From: Streptomyces cavernicola
GTDB taxonomy: Bacteria; Actinomycetota; Actinomycetes; Streptomycetales; Streptomycetaceae
Assembly: GCF_029968035.1 (NCBI RefSeq)
Contig: NZ_JASCIQ010000020.1
Span: forward strand, 1 to 64,000
DNA length: 64,000 nucleotides
Direction: 5' to 3'
Shown here: piece by piece, positions 9,758 through 18,685 of the stretch
Layout: the number at the start of each line of letters is the position of its first letter
Position numbering within the stretch: the first letter of the stretch is position 1
Made by a program: the position numbers and the translations under genes
Notes under the pieces: model-generated
Database searches by the model: none
What the model saw: only the letters and a program-made list of their open reading frames with translations
Told to the model about the DNA's origin: nothing

Positions 9758-10441
9758 ATGGTGCAGAAGGCCAAGATCCTCCTGGTCGATGACCGGCCGG
9801 AGAATCTGCTTGCGCTGGAGGCCATCCTCTCCGCGCTCGATCAGACGCTGGTGCGGGCATCGTCCGGGGAGGAAGCGCTCAAGGCGCTGCTCACGGATGA
9901 CTTCGCAGTGATCCTGCTGGATGTCCAGATGCCCGGCATGGACGGCTTCGAGACCGCCGCGCACATCAAGCGCCGGGAGCGGACCCGGGACATCCCGATC
10001 ATCTTCCTCACGGCTATCAACCACGGCCCGCACCACACCTTCCGCGGGTACGCGGCGGGAGCGGTGGACTACATCTCGAAGCCCTTCGACCCATGGGTGC
10101 TGCGCGCCAAGGTCTCGGTGTTCGTCGAGCTGTACATGAAGAACTGCCAACTCCGGGAGCAGGCGGCGCTGCTGCGCCTCCAGCTGGAGGGCGGCGGCAA
10201 GGCAGCCGTCGGCGAGGCGCAGGAGCCCACCGGGCTGCTCGCCGAGCTGTCCGCCCGCCTCGCCGCGGTCGAGGAGCAGGCCGAGGCGCTCTCCAAGCAG
10301 CTCGACGACGACTCGGCGGACGCCGCCGCGGTCGCCACCGCGGCCCACCTGGAGCGCAAACTCACCGGACTTCGCAGGGCACTTGACGCCCTGGAGCCCG
10401 GCGCCGAAGCCGGCGCGCCCACGCTGCCCTCGCAGAACTGA
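9758..10441 (+). CDS. osaB: OsaB-like response regulator without a DNA-binding domain
   Basis: A receiver domain fills residues 1-125, with acidic residues D11/D12, the phosphorylation site D55 in LLDVQMPGMDG and the conserved lysine in SKPFD. It is followed by a C-terminal helical region (about 130-215, rich in Glu, Gln and Leu) that looks like coiled coil and not like an HTH output domain. Its action is therefore probably through protein contacts, as suggested for OsaB (SCO5749), the partner of OsaA. The start at 9758 has GAGGAGG 7 nt upstream. An ATG at 9674 would add 28 residues of low-complexity sequence with no good ribosome site. The 254-bp gap after osaA leaves room for its own promoter. 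Confidence 0.85.
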   Translation: MVQKAKILLVDDRPENLLALEAILSALDQTLVRASSGEEALKALLTDDFAVILLDVQMPGMDGFETAAHIKRRERTRDIPIIFLTAINHGPHHTFRGYAAGAVDYISKPFDPWVLRAKVSVFVELYMKNCQLREQAALLRLQLEGGGKAAVGEAQEPTGLLAELSARLAAVEEQAEALSKQLDDDSADAAAVATAAHLERKLTGLRRALDALEPGAEAGAPTLPSQN

Positions 10442-10593
10442 CCGCGGCACGGCCGTAGAGACTTCCGTAGAACTGCCCGCAGGGCCCCGGCCGCTGAGTA
10501 CACGTCAGCCGCCGGGCCCGGTGCGGGCGACACGGAAGGGTGAAGCGGTGGGCACACGTGTCCGCTGTGGCCCGCGCAGGTAACCTCACCCTC

Positions 10594-13353
10594 ATGGCCT
10601 CACGTCCGTCCGCAGCCAAGAAGGCGCCCGCGAAGAAGGCGGCCGCCGCCAAGAAGGCTCCGGCTAAGAAGGCCGTGGCGAAGAAGGCGCCCGCGAAGCC
10701 CGCGAAGAAAGCCCCCGCCAAGAAGGCGGCGGCGAAGAAGCCCGCACCCAAGCCGGCCCCCAACCCCACCGGCGGTGTGTACAAGTTCGCGCGCGCCTGC
10801 TGGCTCGGCCTCGCTCACGCCGTCGGTGCGATGTTCCGCGGCATAGGGCGCGGAGCGAAGGGACTCGACCCGGCCCACCGCAAGGACGGGCTCGCGCTGC
10901 TGCTGCTCGGCCTCGCCCTGATCTGCGCGGCCGGCACCTGGTCGAACCTGCGCGGCCCGGTCGGCGACCTCGTCGAGATGCTCGTCACCGGCGCCTTCGG
11001 CCGACTCGACCTGCTCGTGCCGCTGCTGCTCGGCGCCATCGCCGTACGGCTCATCCGGCACCCCGAGAAGCCCGACGCCAACGGGCGGATCGTCATCGGC
11101 CTGTCCGCGCTCGTCATCGGCGTGCTCGGCCAGGTCCACATGGCGTGCGGGGCACCGGGGCGCGACGCGGGCACCGAGGCCATAAGGGACGCGGGCGGAC
11201 TGATCGGCTGGGCCGTCTCCCGGCCGCTGGTGTTCGCGATGGGCGAGGTCCTCGCCGTACCGCTGCTCGTGCTGCTCACCGTGTTCGGGCTGCTCGTCGT
11301 CACCGCGACGCCCGTGAACGCCATTCCGCAACGCCTTCGGCAGCTCGGCGAGAAGCTCGGCGTCGTCCAACCTGACGCCGTGGACGAGCAGTTCACCGAC
11401 GACGACGTGCGGTACGAGGAGCAGTGGCGCGAGTCCCTGCCCGCCCGGCCGAAGCGCCGCACGCGCCAGAGTCCGCCGGACGCGTACGACCCCGACCACG
11501 CCGAGGAAGAGGCGCTCAGCGGCCGTCGCAGCCGGCCCCGACGCCCCAGCGCACAGCCGGACTTCGACAAGCCGATGGACGCCGTGGACGTGGCCGCCGC
11601 TGCCGCCGCGGCACTCGACGGCGCGGTCCTGCACGGCATGCCGCCCTCGCCGCTCGTCGCCGACCTCACGCAGGGCGTCTCGCCCGCGGAGCGGCCCGAG
11701 GAGACCACGCCGACGCCCGTGCCGACGGCCCGCGGCGCCGAGAAGAAGGCCCCCAAGGCCCCCGCGGCCCCCAAGGGCGCCGACACGGGCGAGCGGTCCG
11801 TGCCCGACCTCACCAAGGCCGCCCCCGAGACGCACCGTGAACTGCCGCCCCGCGCCGAGCAGTTGCAGCTCTCCGGCGACATCACCTACTCGCTGCCCTC
11901 CCTCGACCTGCTCACCCGAGGCGGCCCCGGCAAGTCCCGCAGCGCCGCCAACGACGCGGTCGTGGAGTCGCTGTCGAACGTCTTCACCGAGTTCAAGGTC
12001 GACGCTGCCGTCACCGGCTTCACCCGCGGCCCGACGGTCACGCGGTACGAGGTCGAGCTCGGCCCCGCCGTGAAGGTCGAGAAGATCACGGCCCTGACCA
12101 AGAACATCGCGTACGCCGTTGCCTCCCCGGACGTGCGGATCATCTCGCCGATCCCCGGCAAGTCCGCCGTCGGCATCGAGATCCCGAACACCGACCGGGA
12201 GATGGTCAACCTCGGCGACGTGCTGCGCCTCGCCGACGCCGCGGAGGACGACCACCCGATGCTGGTCGCGCTCGGCAAGGACGTCGAGGGCGGCTACGTG
12301 ATGGCCAACATGGCGAAGATGCCGCACATCCTCGTCGCCGGCGCCACCGGATCCGGCAAGTCCTCCTGCATCAACTGCCTGATCACCTCGATCATGGTGC
12401 GCGCGACGCCCGAGGACGTCCGCATGGTCCTGGTCGACCCCAAGCGCGTGGAACTCACCGCGTACGAGGGCATCCCGCACCTGATCACGCCGATCATCAC
12501 CAACCCGAAGCGGGCCGCCGAGGCGCTGCAGTGGGTCGTACGGGAAATGGACCTGCGCTACGACGACCTCGCGGCGTTCGGGTACCGGCACATCGACGAC
12601 TTCAACCAGGCCGTGCGCGAGGGCAAGCTCAAGACGCCCGAGGGCAGCGAGCGGGAGCTGCAGCCGTACCCGTACCTCCTCGTCATCGTCGACGAGCTCG
12701 CCGACCTGATGATGGTGGCGCCGCGCGACGTGGAGGACGCGATCGTGCGCATCACGCAGCTCGCGCGGGCCGCCGGCATCCACCTGGTGCTCGCCACGCA
12801 GCGGCCCTCCGTCGACGTCGTCACCGGCCTCATCAAGGCCAACGTGCCGTCCCGGCTCGCCTTCGCCACCTCCTCGCTCGCCGACAGCCGCGTCATCCTC
12901 GACCAGCCCGGCGCCGAGAAGTTGATCGGCAAGGGCGACGGACTCTTCCTGCCGATGGGGGCGAACAAGCCGACGCGTATGCAGGGCGCCTTCGTCACCG
13001 AGGCCGAGGTCGCCGCGGTCGTGCAGCACTGCAAGGACCAGATGGCGCCGGTCTTCCGCGACGACGTCACCGTCGGCACCAAGCAGAAGAAGGAGATCGA
13101 CGAGGACATCGGCGACGACCTCGACCTGCTCTGCCAGGCCGCCGAGCTGGTCGTCTCCACCCAGTTCGGGTCCACTTCGATGCTGCAGCGCAAGCTGCGC
13201 GTCGGCTTCGCCAAGGCCGGCCGGCTCATGGACCTCATGGAGTCACGGAACATCGTCGGACCGAGCGAGGGTTCCAAGGCGCGTGACGTTCTTGTGAAGC
13301 CTGACGAACTGGATGGAGTGCTCGCCGTGATCCGCGGGGAGGCTCAACCGTAG
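10594..13353 (+). CDS. ftsK: FtsK/SpoIIIE DNA translocase
   Basis: A 919-aa septal DNA pump. The N terminus is an unusually Lys/Ala-rich tail of about 50 residues (repeats of AAKKAPAKKA). Four transmembrane helices follow between about 90 and 235 (LALLLLGLALICAAG, LLVPLLLGAIAV, IVIGLSALVIGVLG, LAVPLLVLLTVFGLLVV), then a Pro/Ala linker and an ATPase motor with Walker A GATGSGKSS near 584 and Walker B LLVIVDELADL. The winged-helix gamma domain at the end carries QRKLRVGFAKAGRLMDLME. It clears trapped chromosomes at closing septa; in Streptomyces FtsK is not essential but affects segregation in spore chains. ATG 10594 is preferred because the family tail starts there, although the ribosome site is weak; GTG 10540 is an alternative. 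Confidence 0.93.
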   Translation: MASRPSAAKKAPAKKAAAAKKAPAKKAVAKKAPAKPAKKAPAKKAAAKKPAPKPAPNPTGGVYKFARACWLGLAHAVGAMFRGIGRGAKGLDPAHRKDGLALLLLGLALICAAGTWSNLRGPVGDLVEMLVTGAFGRLDLLVPLLLGAIAVRLIRHPEKPDANGRIVIGLSALVIGVLGQVHMACGAPGRDAGTEAIRDAGGLIGWAVSRPLVFAMGEVLAVPLLVLLTVFGLLVVTATPVNAIPQRLRQLGEKLGVVQPDAVDEQFTDDDVRYEEQWRESLPARPKRRTRQSPPDAYDPDHAEEEALSGRRSRPRRPSAQPDFDKPMDAVDVAAAAAAALDGAVLHGMPPSPLVADLTQGVSPAERPEETTPTPVPTARGAEKKAPKAPAAPKGADTGERSVPDLTKAAPETHRELPPRAEQLQLSGDITYSLPSLDLLTRGGPGKSRSAANDAVVESLSNVFTEFKVDAAVTGFTRGPTVTRYEVELGPAVKVEKITALTKNIAYAVASPDVRIISPIPGKSAVGIEIPNTDREMVNLGDVLRLADAAEDDHPMLVALGKDVEGGYVMANMAKMPHILVAGATGSGKSSCINCLITSIMVRATPEDVRMVLVDPKRVELTAYEGIPHLITPIITNPKRAAEALQWVVREMDLRYDDLAAFGYRHIDDFNQAVREGKLKTPEGSERELQPYPYLLVIVDELADLMMVAPRDVEDAIVRITQLARAAGIHLVLATQRPSVDVVTGLIKANVPSRLAFATSSLADSRVILDQPGAEKLIGKGDGLFLPMGANKPTRMQGAFVTEAEVAAVVQHCKDQMAPVFRDDVTVGTKQKKEIDEDIGDDLDLLCQAAELVVSTQFGSTSMLQRKLRVGFAKAGRLMDLMESRNIVGPSEGSKARDVLVKPDELDGVLAVIRGEAQP

Positions 13354-13581
13354 GAACACGTCAGCCGAGACTCCACCGAAAGGATTCGGCAGGCAACCGT
13401 TTCCCTTTCCCGTACGTCAAGTTGGAGAGGTTGACGGAAGGATGCCTCACCTCTGGTTCGCCACTGGTGAGACCGGCCATACCGATGGCGTAACCACTGC
13501 ATCCGCCCGCTTGCCCCACCCTTTCGTACCCCCCCTAGACTGAACCTCCAGCAGGTGGCTGCACGCTCGAAAGGCGCCCTC

Positions 13582-14424
13582 GTGTCCATCGGCAACTCTC
13601 CTGAAGAAGACCGTCCTTCGATCCACGAAGACGACCGGCCTTCGGTCGGCCGTGCCCTCCAGCAGGCGAGAATCGACTCGGGTCGCACCGTCGAAGAAGT
13701 CAGCGCGGCGACGCGGGTGCGCGTCCCGATCGTGCACGCCATCGAGCAGGAGGACTTCTCCCGCTGCGGCGGCGACGTGTACGCACGCGGCCACATCCGC
13801 ACGCTCGCGCGCGCCGTCGGCGTCGACCCCGAGCCGCTCCTCGCCCAGTACGACGCCGAGCACGGCGGCCGTCCCTCACCCACCCCCGCCGCGCCGCTCT
13901 TCGAGGCCGAGCGCATCCGGGCCGAACCGCGGCGGCCCAACTGGACCGCGGCCATGGTCGCCGCCATCGTCGCGGTCATCGGCTTCGTCGGCTTCACGCT
14001 CGTCAACGGCGGGGAGGACGGCCAGGGTTCGAAGAACCCGGTCGCCGAGGGCTCCCCGTCGAGCGGTGACAGCGAGTCCAAGCCCGCGCCCAACAAGCCG
14101 ACCGACTCCACGCCCGCGCCGACGGACAGCGCCATCGCGGGCGCCCCGAAGGACAAGGTCACCGTGATGGTCAGCGCCACCGAGGGCCGCAGCTGGATCT
14201 CGGCGAAGGACCACAACGGCGCGATCATGTTCGACGGCCTCCTCGAAGAGGGGCAGTCCAAGTCCTTCACGGACAAGCAGAAGATCGACCTCGTGCTCGG
14301 CGACGCAGGAGCGATCAAGCTCTTCGTCAACGGCAAGGAGGTCAAGGACGAGTTCAAGCCCGGCCAGGTCGAGCGCCTGTCGTACACCCGCAGTGACAAC
14401 GGCGGAGCGCCCGAGGTCGGCTGA
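13582..14424 (+). CDS. RodZ-like membrane HTH protein (HTH_25, TM, DUF4115)
   Basis: A 280-aa protein has a Cro/RodZ-type helix-turn-helix at about 24-90 (VGRALQQARIDSGRTVEEVS, VPIVHAIEQEDF, YARGHIRTLAR). A single transmembrane helix lies near 120-140 (MVAAIVAVIGFVGFTLV). An extracytoplasmic Pro/Ser/Thr-rich linker leads to a C-terminal DUF4115 beta domain (VSATEGRSWISA, LFVNGKEV). The layout is that of RodZ, which links MreB-type cytoskeleton to the envelope in other bacteria; in Streptomyces its role is not settled. GTG 13582 is chosen because AAAGG lies 7 nt upstream; GTG 13555 would add nine residues. A loose promoter, TTGCCC with TAGACT at 13536-13541, lies just upstream. Confidence 0.8.
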   Translation: MSIGNSPEEDRPSIHEDDRPSVGRALQQARIDSGRTVEEVSAATRVRVPIVHAIEQEDFSRCGGDVYARGHIRTLARAVGVDPEPLLAQYDAEHGGRPSPTPAAPLFEAERIRAEPRRPNWTAAMVAAIVAVIGFVGFTLVNGGEDGQGSKNPVAEGSPSSGDSESKPAPNKPTDSTPAPTDSAIAGAPKDKVTVMVSATEGRSWISAKDHNGAIMFDGLLEEGQSKSFTDKQKIDLVLGDAGAIKLFVNGKEVKDEFKPGQVERLSYTRSDNGGAPEVG

Positions 14425-14451
14425 TCCCGGGCACCTGAGCCACCGCCCTCA

Positions 14452-14484
14452 TGAGGCCCGGTTCCCTTCGGGGGCCGGGCCTCA
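14452..14484 (+). terminator. Hairpin after the rodZ-like gene
   Basis: Arms TGAGGCCCGG and CCGGGCCTCA enclose a CCC-TTCG-GGG stem with one bulged T. It starts 28 bp after the stop codon and probably ends that transcript before rimO. There is no T tract, as usual in this GC range. Confidence 0.6.
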
Positions 14485-14584
14485 GGCGTGCCCAGGGCCC
14501 GAGAGGCAGGCCCTGGGGCGCTCTCGCGTACCGCCGGGAACCTCGCGGCAGGGGGGCCGGTGGGGACGAAGTACGCTTGTCCCC

Positions 14585-16057
14585 ATGCCCGAACGCCGTA
14601 CCGTCGCTCTCGTCACTCTTGGCTGCGCCCGTAACGAGGTGGACTCGGAGGAGCTCGCAGGCCGCTTGGAGGCGGACGGCTGGCAACTCGTCGAGGACGC
14701 CGCGGACGCGGACGTAGCCGTCGTCAACACCTGCGGATTCGTCGACGCCGCCAAGAAGGACTCCGTCGACGCCCTCCTCGAAGCCAACGACCTCAAGGAT
14801 CATGGCAAGACCCAGGCCGTCGTGGCCGTGGGCTGCATGGCCGAGCGGTACGGCAAGGAGCTGGCCGACGCCCTCCCCGAGGCCGACGGTGTGCTCGGCT
14901 TCGACGACTACACCGACATCTCCAGCCGTCTGAACACCATCCTCAGCGGCGGCAACGTGGAGGCGCACGCCCCGCGCGACCGCCGCAAGCTGCTCCCGCT
15001 CAGCCCCGCCGAGCGCCAGTCCGGCGCAGAGGCCGTGGCCCTGCCGGGGCACGCGCAGGTGCCCGAGAACGCCCCCGCCGACCTCCCGGAGGGCCTCGCT
15101 CCGGCCTCCGGGCCGCGGGCCCCGCTGCGCCGCCGCATGGGCAGCTCGCCCGTGGCCTCGGTGAAGCTCGCCTCCGGCTGCGACCGGCGCTGCTCGTTCT
15201 GCGCCATCCCGTCCTTCCGCGGCTCGTTCATCTCCCGCCGACCCAGCGACGTACTCAACGAGACGCGCTGGCTCGCCGAGCAGGGCGTCAAGGAGATCAT
15301 GCTGGTCTCCGAGAACAACACGTCGTACGGCAAGGACCTCGGGGACATCCGGCTCCTCGAGTCGCTGCTGCCCGAGCTGGCCGAGGTCGACGGGATCGAG
15401 CGGGTGCGGGTCAGCTACCTGCAGCCCGCCGAGATGCGCCCCGGCCTCATCGACGTGCTGACCTCCACCCCGAAGATCGCGCCCTACTTCGACCTGTCGT
15501 TCCAGCACTCCGCGCCCGGCGTGCTGCGCGCGATGCGGCGCTTCGGCGACACCGACCGCTTCCTTGAGCTGCTCGACCAGATCCGTGCCAAGGCCCCGCA
15601 GGCCGGTGCCCGGTCCAACTTCATCGTCGGCTTCCCCGGCGAGACCGAGGAGGACGTGGCCGAGCTGGAGCGCTTCCTGAACGGCGCGCGCCTGGACGCG
15701 ATCGGCGTCTTCGGGTACTCCGACGAGGACGGCACCGAGGCCGCCACGTACGAGAACAAGCTGGACGAGGACGTCGTCGCCGAGCGGCTCGCGCGGATCT
15801 CGCGCCTGGCCGAGGAGCTCACCGCGCAGCGCGCCGACGAGCGAGTCGGCGAGACGCTGAACGTCCTGGTGGAGTCCCTGGACGGCGAGGACGGCGCCTT
15901 CGGCCGGGCCGCGCACCAGGCGCCCGAGACGGACGGCCAGGTGGTGTTCGCGGACGGTGCGGGCTTGACTGTCGGTCGTATGGTCGAGGCGAAGGTCGTC
16001 GGAACCCTGGGTGTCGACCTGGTGGTGGAACAGGTTTCTGAGGAGGCGGGCAGATGA
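14585..16057 (+). CDS. rimO: Ribosomal protein S12 methylthiotransferase RimO
   Basis: A 490-aa radical-SAM methylthiotransferase that adds a methylthio group to the conserved aspartate of ribosomal protein S12. The N-terminal UPF0004 domain supplies cysteines for the auxiliary Fe-S cluster (TLGCARN, NTCGFVDAAKKDS, AVGCMAERYG). The radical-SAM cluster motif CDRRCSFC lies at about 198-205, and a TRAM RNA-binding domain closes the protein. Residues about 130-185 hold a Pro/Ala/Glu-rich stretch before the SAM domain that is longer than in E. coli RimO and is typical of actinobacteria as I recall. The start ATG 14585 fits the family. Its stop overlaps the pgsA start (ATGA), so translation is coupled. 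Confidence 0.95.
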   Translation: MPERRTVALVTLGCARNEVDSEELAGRLEADGWQLVEDAADADVAVVNTCGFVDAAKKDSVDALLEANDLKDHGKTQAVVAVGCMAERYGKELADALPEADGVLGFDDYTDISSRLNTILSGGNVEAHAPRDRRKLLPLSPAERQSGAEAVALPGHAQVPENAPADLPEGLAPASGPRAPLRRRMGSSPVASVKLASGCDRRCSFCAIPSFRGSFISRRPSDVLNETRWLAEQGVKEIMLVSENNTSYGKDLGDIRLLESLLPELAEVDGIERVRVSYLQPAEMRPGLIDVLTSTPKIAPYFDLSFQHSAPGVLRAMRRFGDTDRFLELLDQIRAKAPQAGARSNFIVGFPGETEEDVAELERFLNGARLDAIGVFGYSDEDGTEAATYENKLDEDVVAERLARISRLAEELTAQRADERVGETLNVLVESLDGEDGAFGRAAHQAPETDGQVVFADGAGLTVGRMVEAKVVGTLGVDLVVEQVSEEAGR

Positions 16058-16713
16058 CCGGAGCCCCGGCATCGGCGGCGGGTGGCACCGGCCGGCAGCC
16101 GGCAGCACCCGGCGGCAAGCTGGGCGCTGCGGCCGTCAACCAGGCCAGCCTGTGGAACATCGCGAACATCCTGACGATGCTGCGGCTCGTCCTCGTGCCC
16201 GTCTTCGTCGTGCTGATGCTCGCCGAGGGCGGTTACGACCCGGTCTGGCGCGCGTTCGCCTGGGCCGCGTTCGCCGTCGCCATGATCACGGACGTCTTCG
16301 ACGGCCATCTGGCTCGTACGTACAACCTGGTCACCGACTTCGGGAAGATCGCCGATCCGATCGCGGACAAGGCGATCATGGGCGCCGCCCTGATCTGTCT
16401 CTCCTCGCTCGGCGATCTCCCGTGGTGGGTGACCGGAGTGATCCTCGGCCGGGAGCTCGGGATCACGCTGCTGCGCTTCTGGGTGATCCGCTACGGCGTG
16501 ATTCCGGCCAGTCGCGGCGGCAAGCTGAAGACGCTCTCGCAAGGCATCGCCGTCGGGATGTACGTCCTGGCGCTGACCGGTCCGCTGGCGACGCTGCGGT
16601 TCTGGGTGATGGCCCTCGCGGTCGTCCTGACCGTCGCCACCGGCCTCGACTACGTCCGCCAGGCGATCGTGCTGCGGCGCCAGGGACAGGCCGCCGAGGA
16701 GCCCGCGGCGTGA
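16054..16713 (+). CDS. pgsA: CDP-diacylglycerol-glycerol-3-phosphate 3-phosphatidyltransferase
   Basis: A 219-aa integral membrane enzyme of the CDP-alcohol phosphatidyltransferase family that makes phosphatidylglycerol phosphate, the precursor of phosphatidylglycerol and cardiolipin. The catalytic signature D-x2-D-G-x2-A-R-x8-G-x3-D-x3-D is complete, from DVFDGHLAR to GKIADPIADK. Five to six membrane helices are visible. The start ATG overlaps the rimO stop and the stop overlaps the GTG of cinA, so rimO-pgsA-cinA form one translationally coupled operon. Confidence 0.95.
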   Translation: MTGAPASAAGGTGRQPAAPGGKLGAAAVNQASLWNIANILTMLRLVLVPVFVVLMLAEGGYDPVWRAFAWAAFAVAMITDVFDGHLARTYNLVTDFGKIADPIADKAIMGAALICLSSLGDLPWWVTGVILGRELGITLLRFWVIRYGVIPASRGGKLKTLSQGIAVGMYVLALTGPLATLRFWVMALAVVLTVATGLDYVRQAIVLRRQGQAAEEPAA

Positions 16714-17240
16714 CCGCCTCCAGGGCGGCCGAGGTGCTGGAGCGGCTCGCTCGGCACGGCCGGACCCTGGCCGTCGCCGAGTCCCTGACCGGCGGACTCG
16801 TCGCCGCCGAGCTCACCTCGGTGCCCGGCGCCTCCGCCTCCTTCCGCGGCTCCGTGACGGCGTACGCGACGGAGCTCAAGCGGCGGATCCTCGGCGTCGA
16901 CGGCACCCTGCTCGCCGAGCGCGGAGCGGTCGACGCGGACGTCGCGCAGGAGATGGCGCGGGGCGTGCGGGAGGCGCTCGGCGCGGACTGGGGGATCGCC
17001 ACGACGGGCGTCGCGGGCCCCGAACCACAGGACGGAAAGCCCGTGGGAACGGTGTACGTGGCAGTGGCCGGTCCCGGCCACCGGGACGGGCAAGGACCCG
17101 GCAAAGTCGTCGCACTGCGGTTGAACGGCGATCGTTCGGAAATCCGTAGGGAGAGTGTACGGAGCGTGCTCGACCTGCTCGCAGACGAACTCATCGCGAA
17201 CGAGCGGGCAAAGGATACGGAACAGAACGGGGGGAATTGA
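16710..17240 (+). CDS. cinA: CinA C-terminal domain protein, nicotinamide-nucleotide amidohydrolase
   Basis: A 176-aa single-domain CinA (PncC type), deamidating nicotinamide mononucleotide to nicotinic acid mononucleotide in NAD salvage. Family motifs are AVAESLTGGLVA near the N terminus, GSVTAYATELKRRILGV, and TTGVAGPEPQDGKPVGTVYV. The molybdopterin-binding N-terminal domain found in longer CinA proteins is absent, as in the stand-alone PncC form. The GTG start at 16710 overlaps the pgsA stop. A short leader separates it from clgR, 110 bp downstream. Confidence 0.92.
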   Translation: MTASRAAEVLERLARHGRTLAVAESLTGGLVAAELTSVPGASASFRGSVTAYATELKRRILGVDGTLLAERGAVDADVAQEMARGVREALGADWGIATTGVAGPEPQDGKPVGTVYVAVAGPGHRDGQGPGKVVALRLNGDRSEIRRESVRSVLDLLADELIANERAKDTEQNGGN

Positions 17241-17349
17241 TGTTTGCAGCCCTGAGTGAACACGACATCGCTCCCCGCACGGCCGTCGCGCTAGGCGGTA
17301 CGGTGGGGCGTGAAGGATGCGGCTACGCGGTCCGAGGAGGGAGCCACCG

Positions 17350-17751
17350 ATGATTCTGCTCCGTCGCCTGCTGGGTGACGTGCTGCGTCGGCAGCGCCAG
17401 CGCCAGGGCCGTACTCTGCGCGAAGTCTCCTCGTCCGCCCGAGTCTCGCTCGGCTATCTCTCCGAGGTGGAGCGGGGGCAGAAGGAGGCATCTTCCGAGC
17501 TGCTCTCCGCCATCTGCGACGCGCTTGACGTACGGATGTCCGAGCTCATGCGGGAAGTGAGCGACGAGCTCGCGCTCGCCGAGCTGGCCGAGTCGGCTGC
17601 CGCGGGCGAGCCCGCGCCGGTCCGCGAGCCGGTGCCCGCTGTGCCTGCCGGAGTGCGTTCCATGCTCAATTCGGTGTCCGTGACGGGTGTGCCACCCGAG
17701 CGCGTGACGATCAAGGCGCCTGCCGAAGCTGTGGATGTCGTAGCGGCCTGA
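17350..17751 (+). CDS. clgR: ClgR-type XRE transcription regulator of clp/lon genes
   Basis: A 133-aa protein with one Cro/CI helix-turn-helix at about 8-70 (RRQRQRQGRTLREVSSSA, LSEVERGQKEASSELL) and a flexible acidic/proline tail. The last residues are VVAA. In Streptomyces lividans ClgR activates clpP1P2, clpC and lon, and its terminal alanines make it a ClpP substrate, so this tail fits a self-limiting regulator. The position just after pgsA-cinA is the same as for clgR (Rv2745c) beside pgsA3 in Mycobacterium tuberculosis. The ATG at 17350 has GGAGGGAG 6 nt upstream. A strong terminator follows. Confidence 0.88.
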   Translation: MILLRRLLGDVLRRQRQRQGRTLREVSSSARVSLGYLSEVERGQKEASSELLSAICDALDVRMSELMREVSDELALAELAESAAAGEPAPVREPVPAVPAGVRSMLNSVSVTGVPPERVTIKAPAEAVDVVAA

Positions 17752-17796
17752 GGCGGCTGCGGCGCTGCGGCGCCGAGGAGGTTCTGGGTTTCTGCG

Positions 17797-17832
17797 AAGG
17801 CCCCGACCGGATTTTCCGGTCGGGGCCTTTGT
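17797..17832 (+). terminator. Terminator after clgR
   Basis: A perfect 15-bp stem (17797-17811 with 17815-17829) closes a TTT loop and runs into TTTGT. It separates clgR from dps. Confidence 0.9.
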
Positions 17833-17986
17833 CGTGCCGCGGCGGTGCTCTGCTGTCGTGCTGCGGCGGTACTGGGCGGGCTTTGGGGGTTCGCTTCGAA
17901 GTGCCCGGTTTTAGGGCTCTGTGGGATGGTTTACGGAGAGGGGGACGATCACCCGCCTTGCCCTCGATGCGTTCGGGAGGACACGT

Positions 17987-18457
17987 ATGTACGTCGTGAA
18001 GAGCCCCTTGTCCGACGCCGACCTGAAGACGGTCGGCGAAGCCTTGCAGGGCGCCCTGGTCGATCTCGTGGATCTTTCGCTGGTCGCCAAGCAGGTGCAC
18101 TGGAACGTTGTCGGACCCCGGTTCCGGTCCGTGCATCTTCAGCTCGACGAGGTCGTCGACACCGCGCGGATGCACTCCGACACGGTCGCGGAGCGGGCGG
18201 CCACGCTCGGGGTCTCGCCGGACGGCAGGTCGGCGACGGTTGCGCAGAGCAGCGGGATCGGCGGCGTACCGGACGGCTGGGTCAAGGACGCCGACGCCGT
18301 GCAGACGCTCGTGGACGCGCTCGGCGCGGTGATCGCGCGGATGCGGGAGCGGGTCGACGCGACCGGCGAGGCGGACGCCGTCAGTCAGGACATCTTCATC
18401 GGCATCACGGCCGACCTGGAGAAGCATCACTGGATGTTCCAGGCGGAGAACGGGTGA
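17987..18457 (+). CDS. dpsC: Dps-family DNA-binding ferritin-like protein
   Basis: A 156-aa Dps subunit that oxidises and stores iron and compacts the nucleoid. The inter-subunit ferroxidase signature is present: KQVHWNVVGPRF, then HLQLDEVVDTARMHSD and the later EKHHWMFQAE. There is no long lysine-rich tail at either end. By position next to clgR it corresponds to DpsC of S. coelicolor (SCO5756 by memory), one of three Dps proteins there. The start at 17987 has GGGAGG about 6 nt upstream; an in-frame ATG at 17921 would add 22 residues unlike Dps. Confidence 0.88.
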   Translation: MYVVKSPLSDADLKTVGEALQGALVDLVDLSLVAKQVHWNVVGPRFRSVHLQLDEVVDTARMHSDTVAERAATLGVSPDGRSATVAQSSGIGGVPDGWVKDADAVQTLVDALGAVIARMRERVDATGEADAVSQDIFIGITADLEKHHWMFQAENG

Positions 18458-18685
18458 GGGGCGTTCGCGGAGCCCGCGGGACTCAGGGGGCCCACGGAGT
18501 CCGCGGAGTTCGTTGCTGAGGGCGGAGGCGAGGGGCGGCGCCGGACTGCGGGACGCCCTCGGCCTGATGGGCAACACGGTTGTTCCCGTGGGGGGTTGTG
18601 TGCCTTTGATGCTTCTGGCGTCCCCTGTGCGCCGCCTGTTCGGGCGGTCGCGTCACGGGTGCGATGTCGGCCGGAGGAGGCTGCC

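Noticed and set aside
10600..13029. 809-codon frame antisense to ftsK
   Set aside because: Mirror frame produced by third-position GC bias; the sense strand has a complete FtsK.
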